Below, in pieces: positions 46,125 through 56,966 of a stretch of 64,000 nt of DNA. The position numbers and the translations under genes are program-made. This DNA is from Ambrosia x helenae. Lineage: Eukaryota; Streptophyta; Magnoliopsida; Asterales; Asteraceae. The DNA lies in assembly GCA_030844895.1 (NCBI GenBank), contig CM061224.1, forward strand, positions 4,303,591-4,367,590. Direction: 5' to 3'. The notes beneath the pieces were generated by a model. That model saw nothing but the letters and a program-made list of their open reading frames with translations, was not told the origin of the DNA and ran no database searches. The stretch's first letter is position 1; the number at the start of each line of letters is the position of its first letter.

Positions 46125-46345
46125 AGCAAAAAAACATTATATTCTAACGGCATATTAATGGATAAGACTTAGGGTCTATAAGGTATTGGGTTCGAATCTC
46201 ACAATGGGGTTTTCTCATAATTATGAGTTTTCTCCTGAGACCTAAATTGGTGACTTGGTGGTGAAATACAATCCTGTGGTAACACTAGTAGCATGATGAT
46301 ACTCCAGTGGTCCGTGAGTGATTCCAATTGGTCGTTCAAAAAGAA
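46125..46345 (+). mobile_element. SINE with 16-bp TSD
   Basis: Flanks AGTATTCAATGTGTAT (46109-46124) and AGTATTCAATCTGTAT (46346-46361) match 15 of 16. A tRNA-like head has an A-box-like 'taatggataagacttaggg' and a B box 'gggttcgaatctc'. The tail is 'ggtcgttcaaaaagaa'. Its length, about 220 bp, is typical of plant SINEs. Confidence 0.75.
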
Positions 46346-46360
46346 AGTATTCAATCTGTA

Positions 46361-47234
46361 TCTATACATATAATAAACCAAAGACATTTTAATGACATGA
46401 CACTCAAAGAGGCATTCTCTTCTTTGAGTGTGCCATGTGTCATCCCATGTGGCATTGAGATATTTTAGGAAAAAATAATTTAAAAACAAAATTGGATTTT
46501 TCACCCTCATGTTTCCTCCCATAATTTTTAAACGTTAATATCTTTAATATACGAAACAACCAAAGCCATTTTAATGACATGGCACTCAAAGAGGCATTCT
46601 CTTCTTTCAGTGTGTCATGTGTCATCCCATGTGGCATTGAGATATTTTAGGAAAAAATAATTTAAAAACAAAATTGAATTTTTCACCCTCATGTTTCCTC
46701 CCATAATTTTTAAACGTTAATATCTTTAATATACGAGATTTTTCAAAGAAAAAAATTACACCAAATTAACGAGCGTTTTATTATCTTTCCAACGTGTACC
46801 ATAGAGCTATATTAAAAATAGAGAAAATTTTTTGTGGGTTTTGTTCATACAGGAAAAAAAAAACACAAAGTGTTCAGGTAAATCATTAATCATGTATAGA
46901 CAAGTCACTAATTATGTTTAAATCAGTAAATATGATTTTTTTTTTCCAACCAGAGCCGAATAGGTTAATAGAGTTATACGTTGTTTTAAGTTAAATATCA
47001 ATATTAGTATGTTAGAGTTGTACATTTGTTTAGTCTTTAGGATAGGTGTTAATATTAGAGTTATATTAAAGTTCTACATTCTTTTAGGTTAGATGTTAGC
47101 ATTGGAATTGTACATTGTTAATTTGTTTTAGGTTAGATATTAATATTAGAGTTATACATCAGTCTATTTCATATGTAAATTTGATGTATCATATTAAATT
47201 TCTCAACCCGGGACGCTCCCGGGGTATAATCTAG
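46361..47234 (+). mobile_element. Non-autonomous Helitron, 874 bp
   Basis: Starts TCTATACATATAATAAACC after A (46360), within the right TSD of the preceding SINE. Ends with the strong hairpin 'cccgggacgctcccggg', then TATAATCTAG and T. Near its start is 'gtgccatgtgtcatcccatg'. A 182-bp unit is duplicated in tandem. Relatives: 53635-54286 and partial copies at 36700-36950 and 58695. Confidence 0.8.
46377..46735 (+). repeat. 182-bp tandem duplication in the Helitron
   Basis: 46377-46558 and 46559-46735 are nearly identical, from 'accaaagmcattttaatgac' to 'tctttaatatacg'. The 53635 relative has only one such unit, so the duplication arose in this copy or its branch. Confidence 0.9.
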
Positions 47235-47256
47235 TAAAGTATAAACAGGTATTGTT

Positions 47257-47555
47257 TTTTTTTTTTGATCGGCGAACAACTGTGTGGCAACCACCCTTGC
47301 GGGGCGCTGTGCCCAATAATCGACTACTCGACCTCCAACAGCCCCCGCCTTCTCCCGATGCGCGGAAACCCGAACCCCACCTGCCCGAAGGCACGACAGT
47401 GTTATAGAACTCGGTAGAACCTCGCCGCCCGTCAGATTCGAACCGGCGCCACCAGTATTCGATTTTCACTCGGATACCAAACCATAAATGATGGAAGTGG
47501 GGATTGAACCTTTGATCACATAAGTGAAACAAAAGCCACTCCACCACTCCACCAC
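47257..47555 (-). mobile_element. SINE with 17-bp TSD
   Basis: TSD TATAAACAGGTATTGTT lies at 47240-47256 and 47556-47572, perfect. On the minus strand the head has an A-box-like 'tggtggagtggtgg' and a B box 'aggttcaatcccc'. The tail is A-rich (a T-run on the plus strand). The body is GC-rich and about 300 bp. It landed just after the 46361 Helitron. Confidence 0.85.
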
Positions 47556-47572
47556 TATAAACAGGTATTGTT

Positions 47573-48166
47573 AATTAGCATAAAAGATTAACAATATAAA
47601 AGAACTAACTTGAGCCCTGGTGCAATAAGTGCGCAACATAGATTATATCAGTATAGTAGTATACAATCAGTATAGTAGTATACAATTTAACTTCAGAGGG
47701 CAACCACTAGTTGATATATAGAATCATAGGAATATAATTACAAGTTAATACATATTTTCAAATTAAATATACATTTCATATTAGAAAAAAATACTAGTAA
47801 CTTCTTTTAAGTTGCAATTACACTTTTGTATCATATAAGATGATACTTCAGTGGTCCGTAAGTGATTCTAATTCGCCGTTAAAAAAACAGTATTCAATAG
47901 ATATTGTTAATTAGCATAAAAGAATAATATAAAAGAACTAACTTGAGCCCTAGTGGTGCAATAAGTGCGCAATATAGATTATATCAGTATAGTAGTATAC
48001 AATTTAACTTTAGAGGGCAACCACTAGTTGATATATCGAATCATAGGACCATAATTACAAGTTATACATATTTTCAAATTAAATATACATTTCATATTAA
48101 AAAAAAAATACAAGCAACTTCCTTTAAGTTGCAATTACACTTTTGTATCGCTTAAGATAGTGTCTT
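47573..48166 (-). repeat. Duplicated 3' flank of the GPAT gene
   Basis: The stretch from 'gttaattagcataaaaga' to 'gcaattacacttttgtatc' occurs at about 47570-47826 and again at 47905-48150. Between them, at 47837-47899, is a copy of the 3' end of the SINE at 46125 (gatgatacttcagtggtccg onward). The second copy probably lies in the GPAT 3' UTR. Confidence 0.85.
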
Positions 48167-49561
48167 CTAGACAATTCCTTCGTTTCTGGCCAAGATCATG
48201 TACTTATCTCTTCTTGTTAGATTTGTGCACTGAAACCCTAATGCTTCAGCAATCTGTTTTTGAACTTGATTCGCAATCTCAATCCTTGATCGTCCAGCTA
48301 TTTTCAAATTTGTCAACTTTTCAAGAATCTTGATGTGATAAATTCCGATTGGATTCAAGACAAAAAACAAAGGGTCCAAAAATTTGAAACCACTGGCGGT
48401 TGTTCCATAAAACATGCTGACTTTAGCATCTAGAGCGACAGGAACAAAGTCGTCACTAATCTCTGCAAACATAGGGCTAAACCTTAGTACATAAAGTTCC
48501 CTACAAGTAGTCCCTTCAGGGCAAAGCACAACGTCGTGACCTTGGTTAAGTAACATTTCCATAATCTTTGAGTCTTTTTCTTTATTCCTAGTCAAATGGA
48601 ATGTCTTTATAGGCGATAGGAACTCTGATAATCGGCTCACACTATACGTGAGAGCCGTTACAGGTCTCATTATCGCCATAGAAATGTAAATGGGATCAAG
48701 TAATGTTCTATGATTGCACACGTATAATGTGCCCTTGTTTTTGTTTTGATCTCTAGATGGTACTATCAATCTGTGTTTGATAAAAGGATGAGTGTATAGT
48801 CTACCTCGCATCCCAGTGAAGGACAAAATAGGGATGGCTAAAGTGTATGGAAAGAATATTGTGATTATGATCCTCAAAAGGCCAACCCAAAATCCAAATG
48901 GAACCCAAACGATCATCGCAATTGTATCAAGATAAGTTGGCATGAACGCGATCCTTCCATCATGGAAAATCAATGGTTTTGGGTACTTTTCTCTTGGGAG
49001 GGCTTTCCATTTCTTCTTCTCGGCTTCACATGTTATGTATATATCCTGAATAGAAAAGAGTTTATAGAATTTGTAGAAGTTTTTTTAAAATAAAATACAT
49101 GAAATAAAACCGTAAGTTAACCATGAGAATTCGTTACCGTAAACTCACGTGACCCCATCAATACTTTGTTGACCAAAGGGATTAGGAAAATCATGTGTTT
49201 AATCCTTTCACCAGCTATTTTATAACTCTTATTATTGTAAAGGAACTAGTTTTAATGTTTTATAAACTTTTGATTAAAAAAATAGATGTTTTTGAGGTTT
49301 ATAAAAAAATTTAGAAACAAAATAAGTTTTTTTTTCTTAAGGTCAAAATATCATGAACGAATACAACTTAAAATGTAAAATCTAAGTAGATTTTGTACGA
49401 TTTTTTAATATGAGGTGGCCGATTTTGATGTTTTGAGGTGAAGTTCGTACATATGAATGGCAAGAACAGCGAGGTGGTGGGGCCTGTGGGTTTTGTCGAT
49501 AAAAAAATTATGTACAACAAAGAACAAACACAATAAATACATACACATGTTCTCTCAATCT

Positions 49562-49602
<41 letters not shown>

Positions 49603-52600
49603 CAATATAAATTTAGACACGTGTCATTTACTGAAGTCATATGTTTTCTAGTTTTCCCGTCTCTTTCTCCTATTTAATTATGGATACGTATATTTTTATT
49701 AAAGATATTTTTCTCCTACTTAAGTAAGGATCTTTTTCTTTAAATTAAAGAACATATTATATATAATATTAATTTACAAGTCGTTTATCTATTAAAAGGT
49801 TGTACATCAGCTTTGTAGGTTCTACCCTACTTTATTTTTTCTTTTCGTTTTTTACTTTTATCCCAAATACTTTTCATCTTTTACATTTATCTCATACATT
49901 TTTTTTTTACTTTGAACTTTATCTCATGTATCTTAAAACATATTTTTAGTTTTACGTCTTCATCCAAATTTTTCGAGTTAGACACGCCACAAAGTACGTA
50001 TGTAGTTCAACGCTTTTGCCTTTGTTTTTCCCGTTGAGAGGTGACGCTATGTTTTAAGTTTCAGTCTAATTTTTGCAAATTATTGCGCCCCAACGAAATT
50101 GTTCAGCGTTTTTACGTCTATATTTCACTCAGTTTTATTTTTTTGTTTTTTATTTACTTTTTGCGAGTTTTTTTTGGTGTTGTTGGTCGCTAGCAATAGT
50201 GTGATATTGATTCTACTTGACACTGTTTTATGCCCTCTAAAGCAACGCGCGCGCGGGAGGGGGGGAGGGAGGGTTAATACTAGTTTTTTTTATCTTACTT
50301 AATTATGGATAAGTGGTTTTTAATTAAAAATAAGTATTATATTATTAACCAAATAAATATAATATACAATTAATTATTAATAATTTAAATAAACATATGA
50401 TTTTTTTACTCAAAAACTTCACTAAGTTCAAATTTATGTTAGCTAAAATACTAAAAATGAAAAATATTGAAGATAATTATAAGTGATATCTAAAAATGTT
50501 CAAATACCTATTGTGGTTGGGTGGTAAATAATAGTAAAAATATAATTTGTTAAATAATAAAAAATATGTGGTAATAAAAAATCAAAGTTATTCTTATTTG
50601 AGAAAAAAAAAAGGGTTTAAAAAATTAACTTAGCAAAATTTAAAACTGTCACGTCAGTGTTTATTTTTTTAAATACATATCTTGACAGTTGACACTATAT
50701 ATGTTAACAAATTATATTATGTTTTATTCTGTTAATATAATACACCATTTTTTAACCGTAAAATGCATATGTTTTATTAAACATAACTTATTTTATTAAT
50801 TATATAAAATTACATTATCAACTACTGTAATACATAACCTAGCGTTTGTGTATATAATTTTTTTAAAGTTTTACTGTAACTTTATAACTTCTATTTTGTA
50901 GTTTTGATTTTTGACTTTTAGTTTTATACTATAATTTTACTATCGATTTAGCCTTTAGATGTTTAAAAAAAAATCTAATTTTTAGTTTTTCCTCAATGAA
51001 AATATTTATTTATATATTTTGTTGAAATAATAAAGTTTGATAATTAAAAATAAATGTATAAGATGGTGATAATGTGACAATATTGTAATTTATAGGGCGC
51101 TTTACTGTGGAGGTTTTTGGTGGTGTTAAAAAATACGTGTATTCTGATATGATATTTATATCATGTCAAGTGGTGTAGCGCCTCATGCGAAATCAGCATG
51201 ATTTGTTGCTTAACACCATTACAGACAGCTAAAGAGGGTGCCAAAGGTGATGAGTATTGTGTGGCACTACAAGAGTGGGCCTGATGGAAAAATAGGGTTG
51301 GGTCAACCACCCACCAACCAATCACAGATTTTTAATTTGTTTCTTTTGTTTAACTTGTAGTTCAAACACCTCACCATTGTAAATAAGCTATGTTAATTAA
51401 AGGCTCACTTACTATATTATAATGACTAGGGGTGTTTAAAACCAGATTATCTGATTTTCGGATATCCGAAAACTGAATATCCGAAAATTTCAGATAGTGA
51501 ATATTGACATCCGAATCCAAAATTTCAGATATCCAAAAATTGGATATCCGAATCTTAAAAAATCAAAAACAAAATCCTTTCCCCGCTTATATTAAAACCA
51601 AACCTGCTTAATTCAAAGTTTCAAACTACCATAAACATTCAACACAATTCAAAGTTTCCAACAACCACACATGCAAAACAATTCAAAGGATTAGAGATGG
51701 AGGCAAGGTGGTTGGTGGTCGTTGTGGGAGATGGCAGGGCGGTTGCAGCTGCCAGTGATCGTGTTGGAGACTAAAGATGGCAAGAGGTGAAATGGATTGG
51801 AGATGGAGGGGGGCTGATGAAGTGTCTTGAAGAAGGAGAATAGTATGTTTTATGTTAGGGTTAGTGTTGTGTAATAATTTTATGTGTGTGTGTATGTATT
51901 TCGGATTCGGATAATTCGGATATCCATAAATTTTCAAAATTTACATCCGAGTCCGAAATTTCGGATACGGGTTATCGGATATTTTGGATTCGAATTCGAA
52001 TTCGAATTCGAATTCGGATTTGTTCGAACACCCCTAATAATGACGTGCCTGAAACTTTTACACTTTTTAGTTGTTATATTTACACTCGATCTTCAACGAC
52101 ACATTTTTTATGTTTCCAAATCTTCTACTCTGTTGAAACTAATCATTTTTATTTTATTTAGTACGTAAAAATATATTTTACTGACCTTACATAGAGAGAA
52201 AAGTTGGTGATCAAGAATTTTGTTTGAACCAAAACCAATGAGATGACAATCACTTTTCATGTCTCCAAATACATCATTCATCAAGAAACTTGACCTTGTT
52301 GTCACATCTTCCATCAACCCTACAAAATACCCACAAACCACCTTCAAATCTCTTCCCAAAACAAAATCAACATCCAAATAATCCTTCAAAAACACTTCCA
52401 CCATAACCCTAGGCAACTCACTCAACCCCACCTTTCTTCCACATCTCCTCACCACCTCAAACCCTTCAAACCCTATATCCTCCATAAAGAACTTTGGCAA
52501 AACAGTCCTTCCAATCAAAAAGTTATCTTTTTTAATCCCAAAGAAACATATAAACACCATAATCTTTAACCCCTTTTCCTTGCTGACCAAACAAACCAAA

Positions 52601-52881
52601 GGGTAAAACAGTAACAACACTAAACCTCTCAACACACCACCACCTTCAAAAGCCACTAGCATGAAGTAAGGAAAGAGTGAATTTGATCTTAATAACCCTC
52701 CTTCAACTTCAAACACAAGAGTTGTCTTTAGTAACTCTTCTGGTGTGTGTTTATCCACCATGGATTCATATCTCATATATTTGAAGCTCTTGCTCTTCAA
52801 GTTGTGTCCCTGTGAGTAACATAGTAATTTGAACAAATATTTATATAAAAAGATGAGATGTTGTAACATCTTTCTATCCAT
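48167..52881 (-). CDS. Glycerol-3-phosphate acyltransferase, GPAT1/2/3 type
   Basis: Two exons, 52881-52186 and 49045-48167, joined in phase 0 (LFSLCK | DIYITCEAEK), with a GT-AG intron of 3140 bp. 524 residues, the usual length. Transfers an acyl group to glycerol-3-phosphate, at the sn-2 or sn-1 position in plant GPATs, in membranes of ER or mitochondria. The N-terminal half is a HAD-phosphatase-like domain whose first motif is FEVEGGLL (57-64), with both Asp replaced by Glu, so phosphatase activity is probably lost, as in the GPAT1/2/3 group. Hydrophobic helices lie at about 70-110 and 265-305. Acyltransferase motifs: NHRTLLD (343-349), YSVSRLSE with LTRNKEKD, PEGTTCRE (from 408) and VPVA (433-436). 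The C terminus is GFQCTNLTRRDKYMILARNE. A second ATG at codon 5 is possible. Intact and probably functional; which of GPAT1, 2 or 3 it matches is not decided. Confidence 0.95.
49797..50283 (+). mobile_element. Helitron 3' part in the GPAT intron
   Basis: Ends 'gcaacgcgcgcgcggg', G-rich sequence and CTAG then T. The preceding 480 bp (tacttttcatcttttacatt, 'cgttttttacttttat', 'gttcaacg' words) match 58170-58694 in order. No TC start was located. Confidence 0.5.
51427..52036. mobile_element. hAT-type MITE in the GPAT intron, perfect TSD
   Basis: ATAATGAC lies on both sides (51419-51426 and 52037-52044). Ends are TAGGGGTGTTTAAAACC and the inverse of GTTCGAACACCCCTA. Arms are arrays of 'ggatatccgaa' and 'aattcggata' words, inverse in the two halves, around a GA-rich core. 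It lies about 150 bp from the exon 1 donor. Confidence 0.88.
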
Positions 52882-53218
52882 TTTTGTTGGTTATATATAT
52901 TGTTTGTGCTTGTATGATGTTTCATCACATACATATATTTATACGAGTAACGTTACAACGCTATAAGAAGCATATATTGTTCGACACGTATAAAAGATTG
53001 TACTTGACCAAAATCATTTTGATACACCCCCTGGTACCCTACAAAGCCACACTAAATGAGGCTGGTCGAATGTCAAATCGTTAACCACAAAATTCAATAA
53101 ATTATATTATAAAATAAATATAAATAATAATATATGAATTATTGATAAAAAGGTCGGAGAACAAATAACTTGGAATTATGAAGGGGTGTAAAAAATGGGG
53201 GAGAAAATTAACCGTTAA
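52882..53218. promoter_or_regulatory. Presumed GPAT promoter region
   Basis: Directly upstream of the minus-strand GPAT start. AT-rich with 'atatatatt' close to the ATG; no confident TATA box. It ends at the first (TA)n tract. Confidence 0.4.
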
Positions 53219-53236
53219 TATATATATATATATATA

Positions 53237-53468
53237 GGGGCAGGATCAAATACAAAGTAATACAAACGTGCGAAGGATCACTTTGTACATGATAATTACG
53301 TAATGGCTTCATAAACATACAAAAACATTACGTAATTATCATGTACAAAGTGCATGATAATTACGTAATGATAATTACGTAATGCTTTCATGAACAAAAA
53401 AAAAACATTACGTAATTATCATGTACAAAGATCCTTCGCACGTTTCTTTTACTTTGTAGAATAACCGC

Positions 53469-53471
<3 letters not shown>
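53237..53471. mobile_element. (TA)n-bordered inverted-repeat element M1
   Basis: Bordered on both sides by (TA)n tracts (53219-53236 and 53472-53523). The left end is 'ggggcaggatcaaatacaaag' and the inverse of the right end is 'ggggcggttattctacaaag'. Both ends continue into 'aaacgtgcgaaggatc', and 'ttacgtaattatcatgtac' recurs inside in both orientations. Resembles the Micron class of rice, which sits in TA microsatellites (established family; relation inferred). Confidence 0.7.

Positions 53472-53523
<52 letters not shown>
53472..53523. repeat. (TA)26 microsatellite
   Basis: Pure TA run separating elements M1 and M2. Similar runs at 53219-53236, 55228-55243, 56002-56024, 56499-56540 and 56947-56966. 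Confidence 0.97.
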
Positions 53524-53527
<4 letters not shown>

Positions 53528-53634
53528 GGGGTTTCTGTACAAAGTACATTTTTCGTACAAAGTGTGAGAAGTCTATATAGGCATTGTGTTTTAAATTTTA
53601 GGCATGATGTTTTATGTTCCTTTGGCATCTATAA

Positions 53635-54286
53635 TCTATACATATAATAAACCAAAACCATTTTAATGACATTGCATTCAAAGAGGCATTCTCCTCCTTG
53701 ACTGTGCCATATGTCATCCCATGTGGCATTAAGATATTTTAAGAAAAAAAAAATTTAAAACAAAATTTGATTTTTATCTCTTATCTCTTATATTTCCTCC
53801 CACAATTTTTAAACGTTAATATATTTTATATACGACATTTTTTAAAGAAAAAAATTACACCAAATTAACGAGCGTTTTATTATCTTTCCAACGAGTACCA
53901 TAGTGTTATATAAAAAACGGACAAAAAAACGACTATTTTTTTTGTAGGGTTCTGTTCATACAGGAAAAAAAACACAAAGTGTTCAGGTAAATCATTAATC
54001 ATGTATAGACAAGTCACTAATTATGTTTCGGTAAATATGAATTCTATTTTCAACATGCGTTAGCATTGAAGTTATACATTGTTTTAGGTTAGATATTAAT
54101 ATTAGAGTTATACATTGTTTAAGGTTAGGCGTTAACATTGGAGATACATTTTTAATTGTTTTAGGTTAGGTGCTACCCAAAGCTTTCCTGCATGTAACTG
54201 TAAAGCGCATCATTCTATTTTATATGCAAGATTAATATGTCATATTAGATTTCTCAACCCCGGGAGGTCCCCGGGGTATAATCTAG
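53635..54286 (+). mobile_element. Helitron, 652 bp, inside M2
   Basis: Starts TCTATACATATAATAAACC after A, identical to the 46361 copy. Ends with the hairpin 'ccccgggaggtccccgggg', then TATAATCTAG and T. Lacks the 182-bp duplication of the 46361 copy. Confidence 0.8.
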
Positions 54287-54287
54287 T

Positions 54288-54946
54288 TTATAATAAAAGA
54301 ATTGAATATTGATGAGGTGACATTCAATGGAGGCTGCCACGTGGCACGCTGAGGTGAGAGTTTTTAATTTATTTTTTTATTTTGTTTTCATCCATTCTCC
54401 TACACTTATATAACCCTAATCTCTTTAAGAATTTTAAAACAAATTTAGATTTTTCTCTCTAATGTTTTCTCCCATCATTTTTAAACGTTATTATCTTTTA
54501 TATACGAGATTTTTTTTCAAAAAAAAATTACACCAAATTAACGAGCGTTTTATTATCTTTCCAACGAGTACCATAGTGCTATATAAAAAACGGAGAAAAA
54601 AACGACTATTTTTTATGGAGTTTCGTTCATACATGAAAAAACACAAAGTGTTCAGGTTATTCATTAATCATGTTTTTTCTTTTAAACCAAGTTCTTATAT
54701 ACAATGTTGAAATTTAGCCCAATCGCCATGCTATCATTGGAATTTTACTCTTCTAAAGATGGATAGGTATACTTCATCAAGAGAAGCTAGGAGAAAGAAT
54801 CGCGCAACACTGCAACACATGGTGTCACCTTATAGCAAGGTTATTTTTTATTTATTTTATTACAAGAGTAATAATTAATACTATTAGTATTAATATTATT
54901 AGAATTGTTATATTTTTCAACTCGACACTTCGGGGATAAAAACTAG
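54288..54946 (+). mobile_element. Second Helitron-like unit, head-to-tail with the first
   Basis: Begins 'ttataataaaagaattgaat' directly after the previous element and ends in 'cgacacttcggggataaaaa' plus CTAG and T. The middle ('ttacaccaaattaacgagcg', 'tatctttccaacgagtacca') matches the other family members. The canonical TC start is not visible, so the 5' border is uncertain. Confidence 0.55.
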
Positions 54947-55243
54947 TAGTATTATATAGAAAAAGACAAAAATTAACAATTTAAAACACTAATTAATGTA
55001 TTCTCGACATGCAATCTAAAACACCCTACGAAGAAAGTAATCAATGTGTTTTAAATTTAATGTCTAGAATACATTTGATTGTGTTTTAAATTGTAACGTT
55101 TGGTGCTTTTCTATATAAATCAATGCAAAATGAATCAAAAACATTATAACCAAACTTTAAAACACAATGACTATATAGATTTCTCACACTTTGTACGAAA
55201 AATATACTTTGTACAGGAACCTATACCTATATATATATATATA

Positions 55244-56001
55244 ACTTATAATAACAGAATTGAGTTTGTATGAGGTGGCATTCAATGGAGGCCTCCATGT
55301 GGCATCATGTGAAGCTTTCTTTTAAGTTTATTTATTTTGTATTTTTAAATAAAATCTATATCTATATTATCTTAAAATTTCAAATATGTTAATTAATATC
55401 TTTTCCTTATTTTCCTCTCACATTTTTTAAATGTTAGTGAACTATTAATTATTTTAAAATTTCAAATATGTTAATTAATATTTTTATCTTTATTTTTTTC
55501 TTATTTTCCGCTCATAATTTTTAAACGTTAGTAACTTTTATGTATTACATTTTTTTGAAAAAAAAATTGCACCAAATTAACGATCGCTTTATTATCTTTC
55601 CAACGAGCACCAAATATAGTGCTATTCAAAAACGAATAAAATGTTTTTTTAGTGAGTTTTTGTTCATGCAGAAAAAAACACAATGTATTTAGGTAATTTC
55701 TTAATCATATATAGGCAAGTCACTAATCATGTTATGATAGTATATATGTTTTTGAACCTACTATTACATATATGAATTGCCCATGTTCATGTGCTATAAC
55801 GATATGCTTAACATTAAAAGAGGTTGAGCTTTTTTAATCTGCTGGGAAGGTAGCATGAGAACCCCTTTTGATAGTATAAACATTAGAACAACTTTCTTTA
55901 ACATTAAAAGAGGTTGAGACTGTTTACTTCTTTTATCTTTTTTTTTTATTAAGTAATATTACATTATTCAACCCCGGAACACCCCCGGGGTAATCAGCTA
56001 G
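55244..56001 (+). mobile_element. Helitron-like unit, third copy
   Basis: Starts 'cttataataacagaattgag', like the 54288 unit, with 'ggcattcaatggaggc' and 'accaaattaacgatcgc'. Ends with the hairpin 'ccccggaacacccccgggg', then TAATCAGCTAG and T, right against a TA tract. Borders with TA tracts on both sides are unexplained. Confidence 0.6.
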
Positions 56002-56034
<33 letters not shown>

Positions 56035-56036
56035 GT

Positions 56037-56495
56037 GTGGGGAGGATCATTTGAGAAGAATTTCAATTTAAGAAGAAAAAGAAAAAATAACATTAGATAC
56101 TTTAACTCAGTTCACATTAATTATTCAATTAATTACTTTTAAATATTTCATCTTACACACATTCAAAATTGTCCTACACATATCAAAATTCATCATACAC
56201 ACATCGAAATTGTCATACTTTTATCCTACACATATCGAAAATATCATTAGGTTTATCCTACACATGTAGAAATTCATCCTCCACATACCGAAATTTATCC
56301 TTCACTATAAATTATCTTTGCTTTAAAAATATATATTTAAAAAAAATTATGATTTCATTTATTAACTAGTTTATGGGAGTTACAAAAACTTAAAAATTTA
56401 TTTAACATTAAATACAACTATTAAATGAAAGATTTCTATTGGTTTAAATTTCTTCTTTTTCTTCTTACAAGAAAATTTTTCTTATTTGAACTCTC

Positions 56496-56498
<3 letters not shown>
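56037..56498. mobile_element. (TA)n-bordered inverted-repeat element M3
   Basis: Left end 'gtggggaggatcatttgaga' and the inverse of the right end 'gtggagagttcaaataagaa' are followed in both by 'aagaagaaaaagaa'. TA tracts lie at 56002-56024 (then a few GTAT) and 56499-56540. The interior has repeated 'tcctacacatatcgaaa' words. Non-coding. Confidence 0.7.
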
Positions 56499-56540
<42 letters not shown>

Positions 56541-56542
<2 letters not shown>

Positions 56543-56946
56543 CTTAGGATCCTGTACATTTTTCGTGAGAAGTGTGAGAAGGACTAAGAATTGACATGTA
56601 GACATCATGTTTTGGATTTAGGAATGATGTTTTAGGTTGTTTTAACTTGAAAAACAGCAAACACAACAATCTAAAACACAATACAATGTATTATAGTCAT
56701 CAAATTTAAAAAACAGCTAAAACACACTACTTAACACTTAAAACACATTGCTAATGTTCTTAGCATGGTGTTTTAAGTTTTAAGCCTAAAATACATTGTT
56801 TTCGGTTTTTAATTGTTATGTTTGGTGTTTTTATAGGCAAAACAATCCAAAACATCACGACTAAGTTCAAAAAATGATGCCTAAGTATCAATTTTTAATC
56901 CTTCTCACACTTCTCACAAAAAAAACTTTGTACAAGATCCTGACCC
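56541..56946. mobile_element. (TA)n-bordered inverted-repeat element M4
   Basis: Left end 'ggcttaggatcctgtacatt' and the inverse of the right end 'gggtcaggatcttgtacaaa' both continue into 'gtgagaagtgtgagaagga'. TA tracts border both sides. The interior has 'aaaacacattg' words in both orientations. Same family as M2. Confidence 0.75.
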
Positions 56947-56966
56947 TATATATATATATATATATA

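Larger units (their letters stand above)
49046..52185 (-). other. Large GPAT intron
   Basis: Holds (TTA)n at about 49561-49600, a Helitron tail (49797-50283), a GC-richer MITE-like remnant at about 51095-51385 (ends 'gggcgctttactgtgg' and the inverse of 'ttatttacaatggtg'), and a hAT MITE (51427-52036). No coding sequence was recognised. Confidence 0.7.
53524..55227. mobile_element. (TA)n-bordered inverted-repeat element M2, split by Helitrons
   Basis: The left 75 bp (gggtggggtttctgtacaaag onward, through 'ttttcgtacaaagtgtgaga') are matched inversely by the right end (55150-55227). TA tracts border both sides. The interior is interrupted from 53635 to 54946 by Helitron sequence. Without it the element is about 0.4 kb, the size of M4, with which it shares end motifs and 'ttgtgttttaaa' words. 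Confidence 0.75.

Noticed and set aside
53219..53523. CRISPR-like or satellite array
   Set aside because: The repeats are (TA)n microsatellites around inverted-repeat elements, with no spacer-repeat structure.
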